NCBI RefSeq assembly: GCF_026914185.1
Contig: NC_070559.1
Coordinates: forward strand, 2,790,001 to 2,854,000
From: Puccinia triticina
Lineage: Eukaryota > Basidiomycota > Pucciniomycetes > Pucciniales > Pucciniaceae
Length of the DNA: 64,000 nucleotides
Direction: 5' to 3'
A program made the position numbers and the translations under genes. Positions 41,615-54,197 of the stretch are shown here, piece by piece. The notes below the pieces were generated by a model. It had not been told where the DNA came from. It worked only from the letters and a program-made list of their open reading frames with translations, and ran no database searches. The stretch's first letter is position 1. Every line of letters begins with the position of its first letter.

Positions 41615-44600
41615 CCTAGTAACATTTGTCCCTGTGAAATACATGGCTGCAACAAAGCCCAACACAAAGAGGAAGGGGTTGGAGATGTATCAGGGAGAGT
41701 TTTGTCAAGGAAAGTGTACCTGAAGCACATGAAGGGTGTAACTCAGCATCAGAAGAAGCAACAGCCCCAGCATTCAGGGAAAACTCCAGGCCAATCAGAC
41801 CAATTGCCTGTACGTAATCATTAATCAAGAGAAATATTTTGTTTTGCAATGCTGTAGAGATGCTGATGCAAGCCTAGATCAGGTTATTCCTCATGCATCC
41901 ACCTCCAATCCAGGCCCAGCTCACACCATGATTTCACCAATTTTGGAGGAGGATTTCTGTAAAAAGGTCATGATTCAAATGGCGCAATCTGTTTTACAAA
42001 ACAAACTCAGCAAGGCAGGTGCAGCCTCTTTCTGAGCGGCAGCAAGGCAGAATGTCTCACTCTTAGGAGCCCTCTGGAGCTCTCGGGATCACAATATTGA
42101 TACAACCAAAATTATCAACAACATTCCAAAGACCCAAGATGCTGTTTTCCATTGTCTTGGCCTTTTTCCAGATCTGACAACACAAATTTTTTGCCAGAAG
42201 TGTTTTGCATTATATCCCCCAATTCAGAAAGGTGATCTTGACCCTCGGACAAAATTTACTCAGAATTTCCTGTCTCAATATCAAGGCTACTGTAAATAGG
42301 CAAAGCTGCAAAAAATTGAGCCCACATGTGACCAGGCGCTCTACAAATTTGACAAAGACAAAATATCTCAGCCCCTTTGCACTTACTCATATCTAACCCT
42401 CAAGTCCTGGTTGAAACAGTGTCTTTCCCAACCTCTTTTTGAATCTATGCTGGACTCAAGCCTTTCTGCGACTAGCTGGGAGTCACATCATGAAATGGAG
42501 GATGTGTGGCATGGACGTGTCTGGCCAGAATTCCCAAACTTGGAAGACAGAAGTGGGATCTACACAAGCAAATCAGGAAACCTTGTATTTAGCCTGTATC
42601 TCAACTGGTTTAACGCTGAAGGGACATAAAATCTTGGGAAGCACGATTCAATCAGAGCTATTATCTTGATCTGTCTCAACCTTCCTCCAACTCAGCGGTA
42701 CAAGATTGAGAATGTCTTCCTGTTTGGTATTATTCCAGGACCAAAGGAACCAAGTCTAGATGAGGTTAACCACCTATTGCGGTCTCTGGTGAATAAATTG
42801 CAAGAATTTTGGACCGGAATATTCTTTGAATCAACTGCATCTCACCCAAATGGACAAATGATAAGAGCGGTAATCTTTCCCCTTATTGCTGATCTTCCAG
42901 CTCTCCGCAAGGCTGCAGGGTTTGGAAGCCATTCTTCAATTATGTTTTGCTCTTTCTGTACTTTGAACAAGCGTGACATTGCCAAGATGGATAAATCAAA
43001 GTTTCCTCCAAGAACAGATGATGAACACTGGAAAAAGGCCGCTGCCTGGCTTGAACTCAAAAATCCGACTGACAGGAAAAAGTACGTTAAAGCACATGGC
43101 GCAAGATGGAGTGTATTGAATGAGCTACCGTACTGGCAGCCAATTGAGTTTTGCTCCATTTAATTGATGCATGCTCTAATCCTTGGTGACTTGAAAGATC
43201 ACTCAATAAATTTCATGGGTTTGCAGTTAGCCGGGTCAAAACTTCAAGATATGCAAGAGAAGGACAAGGAATGGCAGAATGATGCAACATACAGCTAGCA
43301 TCCATTTGCAGCCAAGCCCATGGGGAAGGACAAAGGGAAACAGAAATTAGTTGATTTTGAAGAAGAGAATGCCAATCCTGACTTACCAAACAAGCAAATC
43401 CGTCCAGCTTCTTTGAGCAAGAGAGAAAAAGCAGCCCAAGGATCCGATTCAAATAGACTTCTCCACGGCAATCGTTCATGCTCTGGTTCTGAGGCAACTT
43501 CAGATGGATCAACTCAGCATTCTTATCAACTCAGACTCAAGAAAAAAGTGTTGTACAATGCAGATGAGGAGGTGACCACTGAATCAGATGACAATTGTGG
43601 CAGTGACCACACTGCCACTCAATCCCGGCACCAAGCCTGTCAACGTGCAATTTCACCAGTTCAAAATTTGGGTCGGCCTAAAATTTGTCAGGTTGTGAAA
43701 GCAAGCGCGGAAAGCTTCCTAAACTGTAAGCTTCCAAATCAAGAGGAAACTCGCGCTGTTGCTAAAGCCATGAAACCAGCCCTGCCCCAAAAAACTAACA
43801 ATACACCAAAATACCTTACTTACCGCAGCCTTGGCCAGCGTTGTTTCAGCCTCTAACCCTGACCCTTGGTCAGGTGCAGCGCAATCCCATACTGAACCCT
43901 GAATACATCAGCGAGAAAGGACGCCCAACTTGTCAAGTCTCTAACCTGTTAGTACAGTGAACTTTGCCTATAAAAGAGCGTGTTTGTCCAGCCCAAATTC
44001 TGACACCAGCCTCATTTTCAAATCTTTTCCTCCTGCAAAAGATCCAAGCAAAACTTACACGCTCTTAAACCTTGATTCCCGTCATCACCACATACCTTAA
44101 ACTAAAATCTTAAAAATAGAAAAACACAATTCATCTTTTAACTTCTTCTCGCCTAATCTTCATTACACCCCAAAACTTGAAATTACCAAAAACATCCTTA
44201 TTTCTCCATCCGCAGCTTCAGCTCTTTTTCCTAAAAACTGATTGACGCACTCTTGTTGCCTTCACACCTCATCCCATTCACCTCACAGAAGTCTTCAGAC
44301 TACCACCCTTGCTCTTAGGTAAGAGCACCATTTTGTTCTTTCACTTTTTTGACTTCACTTTGTCAATCCTGCAACAAAAGGAACTTATGGAAATAAAAGA
44401 ATCTTAGTTCTCCTGATTCTTACAAAATTTTGCCAGGAGAGTTGGACATAGTGCGGAGAAAAATTTTACACACCATGGTGCCCTCATGGATTGAATGTGT
44501 CCCGCGTAACCTGGAATTGGCCAGCCATGGGTCTTTGAAGGCAGCAGAATGGTTAATCCTGTACAAGTTTTACTATCCGCTTTCATTGATCCCCCTGTGG

Positions 44601-45660
44601 ACCAAATCATATGACAATTCAGCAACCAAGGAAAGCAAACAGAGGATATCTTCACTTCTGAAATCAACAACTACATTGTGCAAAGTTGTGCACTTCCTCA
44701 CTCTTTGGAAGATCAAAATTTCAGACCTTGATGAACTGGACAATCTGATTTTGCAATACTGGAAAGTCCTCCAAGAATAATGGCCTGCACTAGCAAGCAA
44801 ACCCAATCTACATCTGACACAACATTACTCTGATTTTCTCCGTTGGTTTGGTCCACCTCGCTCCACAGCTGCCTGGGCACAGGAGAGAATGAATGGAATG
44901 TTGCAGAAGCTTCCAACCAACCATCACGTTGGTGAGTGAGTTCTCAACTGATATTTCTCAATGTGTATGTAAAAACTGAGTGTTTTTTCATGTGAATTAC
45001 AGATGAAATACCCAAGACATTGAGGAAGGTATGGCATATCAACTCAATGTTCCAGGAAATAATTCAAGAACATACTTCCAAACATCATCACGTCTTGCAG
45101 GAAAAGGTTGATCCCAAAAGTGTGTCTACAAATCAGTTGAAGGGACCATTGATGTCCAAATGGAAGCAAGCGGTTGCTGGGAAGGAGGGGACTAGGAGGA
45201 GGCAGAGCACAAGCGTAGAAGTACCTAACCTGGAGTCCGTAGTTGAAATTGTTGAATACTTGAAGCTTTATGGGAAGACATTCACCACCAAAGATCACCA
45301 CAAAGGAAACTTCTTAGTAGAGTTTTACCTAGGTAGAGATCAACAATTTGGGGAGGTGGTGAAAATATTCCAATCAGACCAGACACCAGGGAAAACTTGT
45401 TTCTTAGTAAAGCCATTCAAGGAGGTAGTAAGGGATGAAGATCCATATAGGGACTACCCAGATCTCAATTGTCGCCTGGTCCAGACAAATTATGAAGTTA
45501 CAGAGGTGATTGATAGTGAGAGGATCATTGGGCATGTTGCCATTCTTTTGAATCCAGCCTCAACCTTTGGATTCAAAACAGAAACCATTACTGCTGTGGG
45601 CCTGGGAACTGCGGTCAGTCTTTTCATCCAAAGGTTGTGTGGACTTATTTGGCTGACATT
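41615..45660 (+). pseudogene. Tnp2-type (CACTA/EnSpm) transposase, decayed
   Basis: Plus-strand pieces in order: a zinc-finger-like start (CPCEIHGC ... VYLKHMKGVTQHQ, 41620-41755), an intron with donor GTACGT (about 41811), and QKCFALYPPIQKG. Then comes the transposase core: VWHGRVWPEF, LVFSLYLNWFNAEGT, IRAIILICLNLPPTQRYKIE, GIIPGPKEPSLDEVNHLLRS, AGFGSHSSIMFCSFCTLNKR and LPYWQPIEFC. A Lys/Ser-rich linker follows (43320-43856). The C-terminal half includes VPSWIECVPRNLELASHGS, AEWLILYKFYYPLSLIPLW, HYSDFLRWFGPPRSTAAWA and GEVVKIFQ from 45020. Stops at 42628 and 43162 and a weak zone at 43857-44400 show decay. The GPKEPS and LKA-W motifs are characteristic of fungal Tnp2 proteins. Confidence 0.87.
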
Positions 45661-45721
45661 TTGTTTGGTTGGTGGTTGCATATGTACCTTGCAGGGGTGG
45701 GAGGGTTTGGGGGAAAATTAG

Positions 45722-46052
45722 AATATTTGAAAAAAAGGCACCTGCGTGTGTTGTCCTTTGTTTGCATCACAGGATCACACCTGCATTTATATACACCAAT
45801 CTTGTCCTCCAACTGATACCAATGATTGGTCTTTGTCAGGATACCGTTATTCCCCAAATTTTTGTTCCGCTTCACCATTCATCCAAGTTCACTTCACGGT
45901 CTTCTCATCATCCTTTGCCTCTCCCATACCTGGCTTGCAACTTTTCCAAACAAAATTTGCTATAGAATGTACCCTATGTTACACTGTTGAACAGAAACAC
46001 ATTATTAACTTGATTCTTTGCTCTGTAACCGATTGAATACTTCAAATGTGCC
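45722..46052. other. Spacer between transposase and accessory gene
   Basis: No gene recognised. Likely contains the 3' end of the transposase transcript and the promoter of the accessory ORF. Confidence 0.4.
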
Positions 46053-47739
46053 ATGGCTTCTGAAAATAGTGAAAGAGATCATTCAAGGGATGAGGAACAG
46101 GGAGACGGTTTGAAAGTAGTTGATCAAGACAAAAGTTGGATTTTGGCCATTGTTGATGGTTTTGTTTCTTCCAATGGAATTTCGGACCCAACAAAAAATG
46201 CACCAGAGGGTTAGTTACATTTTTTACCCTATAATCCCACTCCTGCTCACGGTCCTGACTTTTGTGGTGGTGTAGGAGGAAATTCACAAAATATGAAGCA
46301 GCCAAGAAATTTGCCCAAAACATCTTGTTTGTCCCCAAAGGTGGTAGTCCAGAATGCCATGCAAGAAAGGGATAAGTTGGAATCAGATGAGAATGACGTA
46401 CGAGCTGAGAAGAGACTAAGGGGAAGCACAGGCAAACAAGCTCTGGCCAAACACTGCGACAAGTATTTGCGGAGCATCCAAAGCTTTATCAAGTGCTTTC
46501 TTGGCAATCCAGAGAAGCCACAAGATTATTCACCACCTCCAACTTCAGACAAAATGAAGGCAATTTACTGGGTGGAGAGAAGGGCCGATTCAATAAGAAA
46601 ACAACTAGCTCAATTACGCAAAGTGCTCCACCAGAAGCCACCTGCAGAGATTGAATTTTTGGTTTCTTGTGTGGAAAAGGAAATATGGAAGAATATCAAG
46701 ATGCCGTCTTTCACCCCTGCTTTCCAGAAGGGTACCCATTGGGGTCAAATTGTCAGTGTGCAAACAAAGGACAATGTGGAGAGGGCGCTGTCTCTGGCCG
46801 GAATCTCAAGAGTGAGTTTTGACTGGGAAGTACGCCATGGCTCCAAATCACCATGGAACTCTGCCATTGTGGAAGTCCTAGGAAGCCGGTCTGTTGAATG
46901 GCTCTGCCGCTCCATGCCAATAACAAATGAGAAGGCTGGTCAAGTTTTGGCTATAATACTACAATGGGTCCATACAAAAAGTGGAGAGATTCTAGAATCT
47001 GCAAAGTTGGGCGGCAATGCGTGCAACAAGGCAAGAGAAGCACAAGTAAAAAAGGCCCAATACCAGAGATGGAAGAAAAAGGTGTGTTGATTTATGAATG
47101 GTTTTTCACTGGGGCCCAGGGTGACCAATACTGAACTGATGATGCATATTACAGATAAAGGAGAACAGATGCTTGATGGTCAGGAAGGTCTTGAGAGACA
47201 ATGTTGCTCTAGCCGCAATCTGTGAAAACAAGGAATGTGGCTCCAATATCAAAGATGGACCACCAAACCAGTTACCAATCACCCATAGCCCAAACTGGAG
47301 TAGCAGTTCTCTCACCTCCATCCTTCACTGTTTGGACAAGATGGTGCAAGCCCAGGCAACACACCACCAAACCATCAAGAGCAACCAGTCACTTTATGGA
47401 CAATCACAGAAACTCTTCAAGAAATTCACAAGGGTGAGAGGTGTGCCCAGGGATCTTCTGCGGGATGGCTATGACAATAGATGGTGGGAGACGTTGAGTA
47501 CTTTTGACCAGCAAACCGTATAACAAGAGGGTCCAATTGGTCTGGAGGAGATTGCACGGAATATGGAGAAACACTGTCATGGTGCAATGATTAGAACCAG
47601 TTCAAATGCAGAATCTGGATCCTCAACCCAGAAAAACAACAAGCAAAGACTTGAAGGCAAATCCGAGCCTGGCAGTTCTAATGCTGGTGCGGCAGGAGGA
47701 GAAAACCCAATTTCCAGCAAGACCATGAATGTCAATTAG
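46053..47739 (+). pseudogene. Accessory protein of the Tnp2 element (WN family)
   Basis: Exons 46053-46209, 46276-47081 and 47155-47739 are joined by introns of 66 and 73 bp with standard ends. The frame is open except for one TAA at 47521-47523, which fits a C-to-T change from CAA; coding continues afterwards to TAG 47737. The protein (about 515 codons) has an acidic N-terminus, a charged helical middle (VERRADSIRKQLAQLRKVL), the WN block (VSFDWEVRHGSKSPWNSAI, then AIILQWVHTKSG) and a Ser/Asn-rich tail. It is paralogous to minus-strand remains at 35640-37115. The gene lies directly downstream of the transposase in the same orientation, as second genes do in CACTA elements. Function unknown. 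Confidence 0.6.
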
Positions 47740-47897
47740 TTTGATTTCAGATTCACCTTAACAGTGAAATTATTTGTGTTTGCCACAAAACATAAAATCA
47801 ATTCCTTTGCTCAGAAGTGAGGATACACCTGCATCCTCTATTTTTGTTTAATTAGGCTGTGTACACACAGCTGGGTCCCAGGTGGTCCATGTTTTGC

Positions 47898-47933
47898 TGT
47901 CAATCTATTGTACGCACGTACAATAAGGTGACA
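47898..47933. repeat. 36-bp palindrome
   Basis: Left arm TGTCAATCTATTGTACGC, right arm ACGTACAATAAGGTGACA; imperfect palindrome with the TACGCACGTA centre. It lies 23 bp left of small LTR element B. Confidence 0.88.
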
Positions 47934-47956
47934 GGGTGTGTGCACTAGTGTGAGAT

Positions 47957-50590
47957 TGTCAGCTGGCAAGTAAAAACTCTCTACCCCTTAGATAGTTGTA
48001 TTATTTTATACTACATCATCTGCACTCATACCAAGTTTCACATATGTTTCACTTTCATTTCCCTTGTTATTAACATGTGCTTTATGCTTCTATCTAGTGA
48101 CACTTGTATGATTGAGCTTATAAGTTGTACTCACTGGATTCTATAGTTCCTGAGACTTTCAGAAGAGACAATAATAGAACTTCATTTTATTTACTCATTC
48201 CTCTTGAGCTTGAAGATACATCAACCAATCACTACTTCAAGTTTGCTCAACCCTCTCAAATCAACAGATCACTGTCTGGATTGCTGATCCTGAATTTCTC
48301 AAATCATCAAAGACTGGGTGTAAAATTTTTGGATCGGATACAACCTCCTCTACGGCTTGGAGCCACTGGTCAATCCCAGTAAACTTCCATTGAGTGGATT
48401 CACATCTTCTCCTGAGTAACCCACCGCTGACAATTGGCAACCACCCCTTTTACCCGTACACCTGGAAAGCCCTGTGCGGACGGAACCCTCTTCTACAAGG
48501 ATTCATCTTTTTTTTTCTGTTTTTTAAGAGTAGTAAAGTCTGGTCTCACCTCGCGGATCAACACAGAATAAATCAGCATTCAATTCTCAGTCACCTCAGC
48601 TCTTCATTGCATGCTGTTGCTTGTTGTTGTTGTTTGTTGGTCAAAGGATTGCTTTCGGAGGCTCTCTTTGTCGGACACTGTCACTCGTTGTCGTTGTTTG
48701 TGAGTCAAAAGATTGCTTTTGGAGGGTCTCTTCATTGGATGCTGTCACTTTGTTACGTTTTGGTCTTAGGAGCGCTTTAGGACGCTCTCTTCATTGGACG
48801 AAATCTCAGAAGGCAAGAGCTTGCCCTTGCTTGTCTTTTTATCAACATGTCTACCAAAGCAGAAATCAGCTCAATTCGTCAGCAGCTTGCTCAACTTCAA
48901 CTACAGCTTAGCACTCTTGAATCAAGGTTGAAATCAAGCAGTTCAAAGTCAAAAGAATAGAATAGAACAAAGAAATCCATCCCTGGCGAGTGTCCTGCAC
49001 CCAGCAATATTAACATCTCGTGTATTCCCGCTTCCACAAGAAGACCAAGCTCAGCGTCCAATCGATGTTACGAAACGCTTCAAAGTTGCTTGTATAAGGT
49101 CATGCAACATCTCATCAATGTTGTAGATGCCTCGCAGACAGACCAGGCAACTTGCAAGAAGACCGCTACATCTATCCGCAAGCAATGTCAATTTAATTCC
49201 AAGCTCTACCAGGAAAATTGGGGTCCTACAAAGACAACCAAATTGGGATCTTCAGCGTCAAAACAGCCTTACACCTCTAACATCCCTCAAGTCTTCCATC
49301 CCCGTTGACCTCGCAAGGATTCCAAGGCGCTTGGTAGGCTCATCTTGTCGGCTGCGCATCCCCACCTGCCTCACGAAGACGCTCACTTGTCAAACCAGCC
49401 GACTTCTGATGAGATAGCTAAGGCCAAAGCAAGGAAGTTGAGCGCTCTGGGCCACCGATATCGTTCCAACAACCAAACGGATCTAAACCTGTTGACTGCG
49501 AAGAAGTCGTGTCAAGCAACATCCTCCATGCAGCTACCCTGTGTCCATCAGAAATTACAGCAGGCCTTGCTGTGAAATCAAATCACAAGCCTAGTCCATC
49601 TCAACAGCCTACCAATACCCTAGTCCAAGTTAAAGCCAAGAAGGACGTCTTTTTGTTGAACACCCCAAAGAAGAACGCCGACCGATTTGAAATCCTGAAG
49701 CTAGATCCTGCTGTCTTGGTTTTGCTACCATTTCCTGGAAACAAATACAAGTGCTTCACAACCAAGTCAACAACTCAAATCAAGAACTTACCTCAAGCAT
49801 CTGCTTCACTCATTCGGCAGCAAACCTTAGGAGTGTGGGAATGGAGAGAAGGAACTTCAACAGCCACATTGTATGAATACAGGGTCTACACTCCAGAAGG
49901 AACTGTTGACAGGAGAAGATTCAAATATGTTGGCTGGGCTTGGAAAGGTGAATTGGATCAACAACCTCCTAGAATCAAAGACCTTCCTAGTGATGTTTCT
50001 CAGGATTGTGACACTCTGCGCTGGTACTGGTTCAAAAATATTTGGCTTCTCTTCTATTATGATTGATGTGATAGTCCTGTCCTTTTTTTTATTGTTCTTT
50101 TAGTGGTATCAAATGTTAGCTGGCAAGTAAAACCTCTCTACCCCTTAGATAGTTGTATTATTTTTTACTACACCATCTGCACTCATACCAAGTTTCACAT
50201 ATGTTTCACTTTCATTTCCCTTGTTATTAACATGTGCTTTATGCTTCTATCTAGTGACACTTGTATGATAGAGCTTACAAGTTGTACTCACTGGATTCTA
50301 TAGTTCCTGAGACTTTCAGAAGAGACGATAATAGAACTTCATTTTATTTACTCATTTCTCTTGAGCTTGAAGATACATCAACCAATCACTACTTCAAGTT
50401 TGCTCAACCCTCTCAAATCAACAGATCACTGTCTGGATTCCTGAGCCTGAATTTCTCAAATCATCAACGGCTGGGTTTAAACCTTTTTGGATCGGATACA
50501 ACCTCCTCTACGACTTGGAGCCACTGGTCAATACCAGTAAACTTTAATTGAGTGGATTCGCATCTTCTCCTGTGTAACCCACCGCTGATA
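47957..50590 (+). mobile_element. Small LTR element, copy B (2.6 kb), perfect TSD
   Basis: LTRs 47957-48432 (476 bp) and 50114-50590 (477 bp) begin TGTCAGCTGGCAAG (TGTTAGC in the 3' copy) and end CCACCGCTGACA (TGATA in the 3' copy). Flanks are identical 5-bp duplications GAGAT (47952-47956 and 50591-50595), proving insertion as a unit. The interior holds one ORF homologous to that of copy A and no enzyme domains. The end changes C-to-T (TGTTAGC, TGATA as G-to-A equivalents) are transition type. Confidence 0.93.
48847..50066 (+). pseudogene. Conserved single ORF of small LTR element B
   Basis: Starts MSTKAEISSIRQQLAQLQLQ, the same coiled-coil as copy A. It is interrupted by TAG 48958 (CAG in copy A), TGA near 49306 and a frameshift before 49509. 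The C-terminal domain is well preserved (QTLGVWEWREGTSTATLYEY, FKYVGWAWKGELDQQPPRI, TLRWYWFKNIWLLFYYD). Conservation of the WEW...GTSTA, WAWKG and LRWYWFK motifs between two independently decayed copies indicates past selection for the protein. Confidence 0.62.
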
Positions 50591-50671
50591 GAGATTGTGT
50601 GTGATATTTTGAGGGAGCCTGCAAATTAATCTTGTATTGATTTGTGAAACTTGGCCTGGACTCTGCATGAG

Positions 50672-50707
50672 TGTCACTGGATTGTACGTGCGTACAATGG
50701 GGTGACA
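50672..50707. repeat. 36-bp palindrome
   Basis: Left arm TGTCACTGGATTGTACGT, right arm GCGTACAATGGGGTGACA. Without LTR element B it would lie about 135 bp from the palindrome at 47898, giving a pair like that at 39788/39914. Confidence 0.9.
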
Positions 50708-51246
50708 CAGTTTTCCCGCACTTCAGCTAGACTTCCAGTGCCCTACAGTGAGGGGTCCGCACACCAAACTTCTGGTCAAACAAGCAGATTTGGTTGATTA
50801 TGTTGCTAGAACTACCTCACTGCATGCATACATCACCATGAGACCAGGTGTCCAAGTCTCATGATTTCACACATGTTCTAGACTAAATTTTGACAATTGC
50901 ATAATATGACACACCCTAGAGCAACAATCAGCCTTTCCAGAGATCTTTTTTGTGTCTGTGAATGATGTGCTTAATTTCCTGATGAGCTTGTCTGCACCTT
51001 ACTGAGTTTGGCCAAGGACAACAAGCGTGTCAGCTATACCCATCACAAAGGTAGATTGTGGGTGGACAATTGGGAATTGGAATAAGTCAACACAATGGGT
51101 TATTCTAGAAAAAAATCTTGACAGAACATATAAGAACTCGCCTCCAAGGCCTCCTTAGCTTCTGTTCCCCTCATCCCACCTGCATATTTACTTATTTCTC
51201 ATCTACTTCTCTTTGCCCTCACAAATCAATACCCCCAGTTGCCACC
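50708..51246. other. No recognised gene
   Basis: No domain-bearing ORF. The part from about 51140 is a pyrimidine-rich leader directly before the predicted start codon of the next gene. Confidence 0.4.
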
Positions 51247-51249
51247 AAG

Positions 51250-52540
51250 ATGACCACCGGTGTACCTTCTGTTGTTGCTCAATCCAATGAGACCCATGAA
51301 TCACTCAATCCCTCCATCACCCGAGCACCTTCCAGTACTCCACCACCAAGTAGGTTATCCACATCACTCTGAGATCTCCCCCCTCACATCCATTCTGATC
51401 TCTCCCCCAGCTCAACAGGTTATACAAGCCAACTTTCCGTCAATGCGCTCAGTTCCGCCAACATTTGAAGAGTTTTCTTTCCAAAGCAATGAACCTGGGC
51501 CAGCTCTCCCTCCCAATCCTACCAAACCAATTCTTGACACTGAAATCCAGCAGATCACAGCGGAAGAATTTGGGCAATCAATAATTGCAGCCCAGAAGGC
51601 TACTGATGGACTCCGCAATCTGAAGCTCCCTCAAAGTGCAAAAAATCTAGTTAAATTGCTTGGGGATACCTTGACCACCACAAAACCCAGTGTGTCATTT
51701 CTTCTTCCTGTCACTCATGCCTACACCACCATGACTGACAAGTGCTCCCTTGCCAGAATTTGAGGAAACAGGTGAAATTCCAGATGATGAAGCCATCAAG
51801 ATCACCACAATCAAATCTGGCCAAACATCACCATCAACATCTCAGAGCGGCACCCAGGACCCAAAGAAAAGATCCAACAAAGGAAAAGGCACCAAGCCTG
51901 TTGATCTCTTGAGCAAGAAACCCAGTGTTGAACTTCCACCAGACCAGCCCAAACAATCATTTGTTGAAAACAATCTTGATTCAACTTCACTCCCAATCCC
52001 CGGCAAAGATAGGCCTGAAAATCCTCCTTACCAACAGTTCCCGTCCGCTCCAGCAGCCTCAGATGCTACCACTGCTGGCACTCCCACTCATTCCGGCCCC
52101 CAGGACAACTTGATTGATAGTGCACCAACTCCAGGTGCTGATCCTCTAGATCTTGCTCTGCGCGCTTCTCAAAGTCCAGGCCCCAACCCCCACCTGGAAA
52201 TTCTTCCAACATCTGCTCCAGGGGATGAGGTTCAACAACCAACCTCACTTGCCATTAAAACTCCTGCTTTCAGCCATCCCAATCCCCATGACTCAAGTGC
52301 AGCTCTGTCCAACTCCCTGCAAGCATCCCCTTGCTAGTCTCACAGTGTGCATTGATATTCCCTAGCAGCAGCCTTGTCCAAACTCAGCAAGTCCCTGGAA
52401 GGTTCCCAGCTTTCAATCCCCCTTGGCAGCACCTCTCAGCCTGGTCAGCAGCATCACCCTTTCACCTCCTCTTTCTATCAGGATTTCTTGACCTCACAAC
52501 TCCAACAAACCATTGCAAAACTGATTGAGCAAACCTGATA
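51250..52540 (+). CDS. Pro/Ser-rich predicted protein, spliced, unknown function
   Basis: A first exon starting MTTGVPSVVAQSNETHESLN joins across an intron (donor AA|GTAGGT near 51350, acceptor CCCCCAG near 51413) to QQVIQANFPSMRSVPPTFEE and the helical LDTEIQQITAEEFGQSIIAA. Near 51755 coding moves to another frame (PEFEETGEIPDDEAIKI ... KKRSNKGKGTKPVDLLSKK), then to SKLSKSLEGSQLSIPLGS and FLTSQLQQTIAKLIEQ ending at TGA 52538. Low-complexity Pro/Ser/Gln stretches dominate. I recognise no family. Whether the frame change is an intron or a lesion cannot be decided, so it may be a pseudogene. Confidence 0.4.
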
Positions 52541-52989
52541 ACTCTCTTTTGCTCAATCTTACTTGTTTATGCTTGCCAGGATCATGCGTCCGCATCTCAC
52601 TTTACTCAATTGGGCTCCTGCAAACAAACGCCAAGCAGATGACGCGGAAGCGCCCTTGTCCAGCGCACCAAACAAGGCTTGTCAGCGTGGCATTCCTGAT
52701 GCTCTTGCATGTCTCCTGATTCTTCCACTTGTCCATCTCCCCTCTCAATCTCCATCTCCTTTCCCTCCTATCACCCTTCACCCTCTTCCTCTTTCATAAT
52801 ACCCCCCCCCCTTGCTTTGCTTCAGAACCCGGGCCTCTTGGCCTTGCTTTCCTATACTGACAAGCACCTGTCTCTCTCTCTCCCAATGATCATCCTTGCT
52901 TTGCGATACACCTGACCAACTGCTCTCCATCAAACCCATCATGTTTGGTCTCTGAATCTAGTTGTCTTCACTGGGGACAGAAGCAATTG
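52541..52989. other. Pyrimidine-rich spacer
   Basis: C/T-rich tract with a run of ten C at 52802-52811. ORFs here are short and low-complexity. Confidence 0.45.
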
Positions 52990-54197
52990 ATGTAATTGTT
53001 TGCAACCCGTCATTGGATCATTCAAAAATTTAATTGCCTCCTCCCACCCTTCCTCAGAAGTCCATACCTCCCTCCTGAATCCACCAACCCTTCTTTTCTT
53101 TGGTGGATTGTTCAGCAGAGCTCTAACAAATGACCTCTACTCATGCAATTCCAACGCCGCACAACATCAGTTGACTGCAACTATCATCAATAATTGAGGC
53201 CCAGCCCCTTCTCCACAATCTCATGCAATTCTGGCCGCAATTGATGGCCAGATCTTTGTGTGGGGTGGTCAGACCACATCTTCCCTGCTAGACACTGCTG
53301 TCTACTGCCTTACCTTATCAACACACTACTGGCATTGCTACAAGATTTCGGGACCATCACCCAATTTGATATTTGGCTCTTCATCAACAGTTTTTGAAGG
53401 GTACCTCTACGTTTATGGCGGCCACCAGGTCAACGGCTTGATCACTGGCGATCTATGGCGGATCAGCTTAGACCATCCTATGTTTCTTCCTGTGACCTCC
53501 AATAACAACAAGCCAGAACTGACAAAAAATCCTCCAACCTGACCTCTTCTTAGTGCAGTCCGACTCATTGTGTGAGCTCCTTGCACCCGCCGCCACCCAC
53601 CTTGTTCCTCCTGCTTGAACTGGCCACTTGGCTGTGGTGTATGCAAGCTCTTGGCTTGTCTTTGGTGGCACAAGTGGTGCAGGCATGTTGAATGATCTCT
53701 GGGAGTTTTGATTCCACGCAAGAGAGTGGCATCAAATTCAATGCAACGGATTAGTCCCAACTCCTCAAAGGGGCCTTCTTCTTGTGCTGGTTGCAAATAA
53801 ATTGTACGCTCTTGGGGGCTGTGATATTGCAAATGAAACCCTTGGTGACTTCTGTGCACTTAACCTTGACAGTAATCTGCTGTTGCATTTTTCTTTCTCC
53901 TTTTTGATTGCCTCATTCCCAAATACTGACCATTGACTTGCATTGATTCCAGCCTACGTTTGGAAAAAACTGTCTTCAGATCATTTTGAACAGGTCTCTC
54001 CTTGCGGGAAATTTGTTACTGCATGGGAAGAAACAATCTATGTTGTTGGTGGCAAATCCTCAAATTCAAGCGAGTGGACGGATTGGCATTTCTACCATAC
54101 TCTGAACATTGCCTCCACTTCAGTCACTCACCTTCTTGAAGATCAAGAGATACCATTGACTTCTGCCAATGATCATCCAACCAACAAACAGCCGTAA
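52990..54197 (+). pseudogene. Kelch-repeat (beta-propeller) protein, decayed
   Basis: Successive Kelch blades are visible: LLFFGGLFSRALTNDLYS; after TGA 53195, GQIFVWGGQTTSSLLDTAVY; GYLYVYGGHQVNGLITGDLW; in another frame SSWLVFGGTSGAGMLNDLWE and KLYALGGCDIANETLGDFCA; and from 53943 ETIYVVGGKSSNSSEW. Each has the GG doublet and the D-L-W or equivalent hydrophobic end typical of Kelch. The stop at 53195 fits CGA to TGA. Frame changes near 53560 and 53690 may be introns or lesions. Such proteins usually act in cell polarity or as substrate adaptors, but no partner is suggested here. Confidence 0.72.

Noticed and set aside
47941..47952. CACTAGTG as a CACTA-element terminus
   Set aside because: Single short palindrome with no matching CACTA end located on the other side of the Tnp2 genes.
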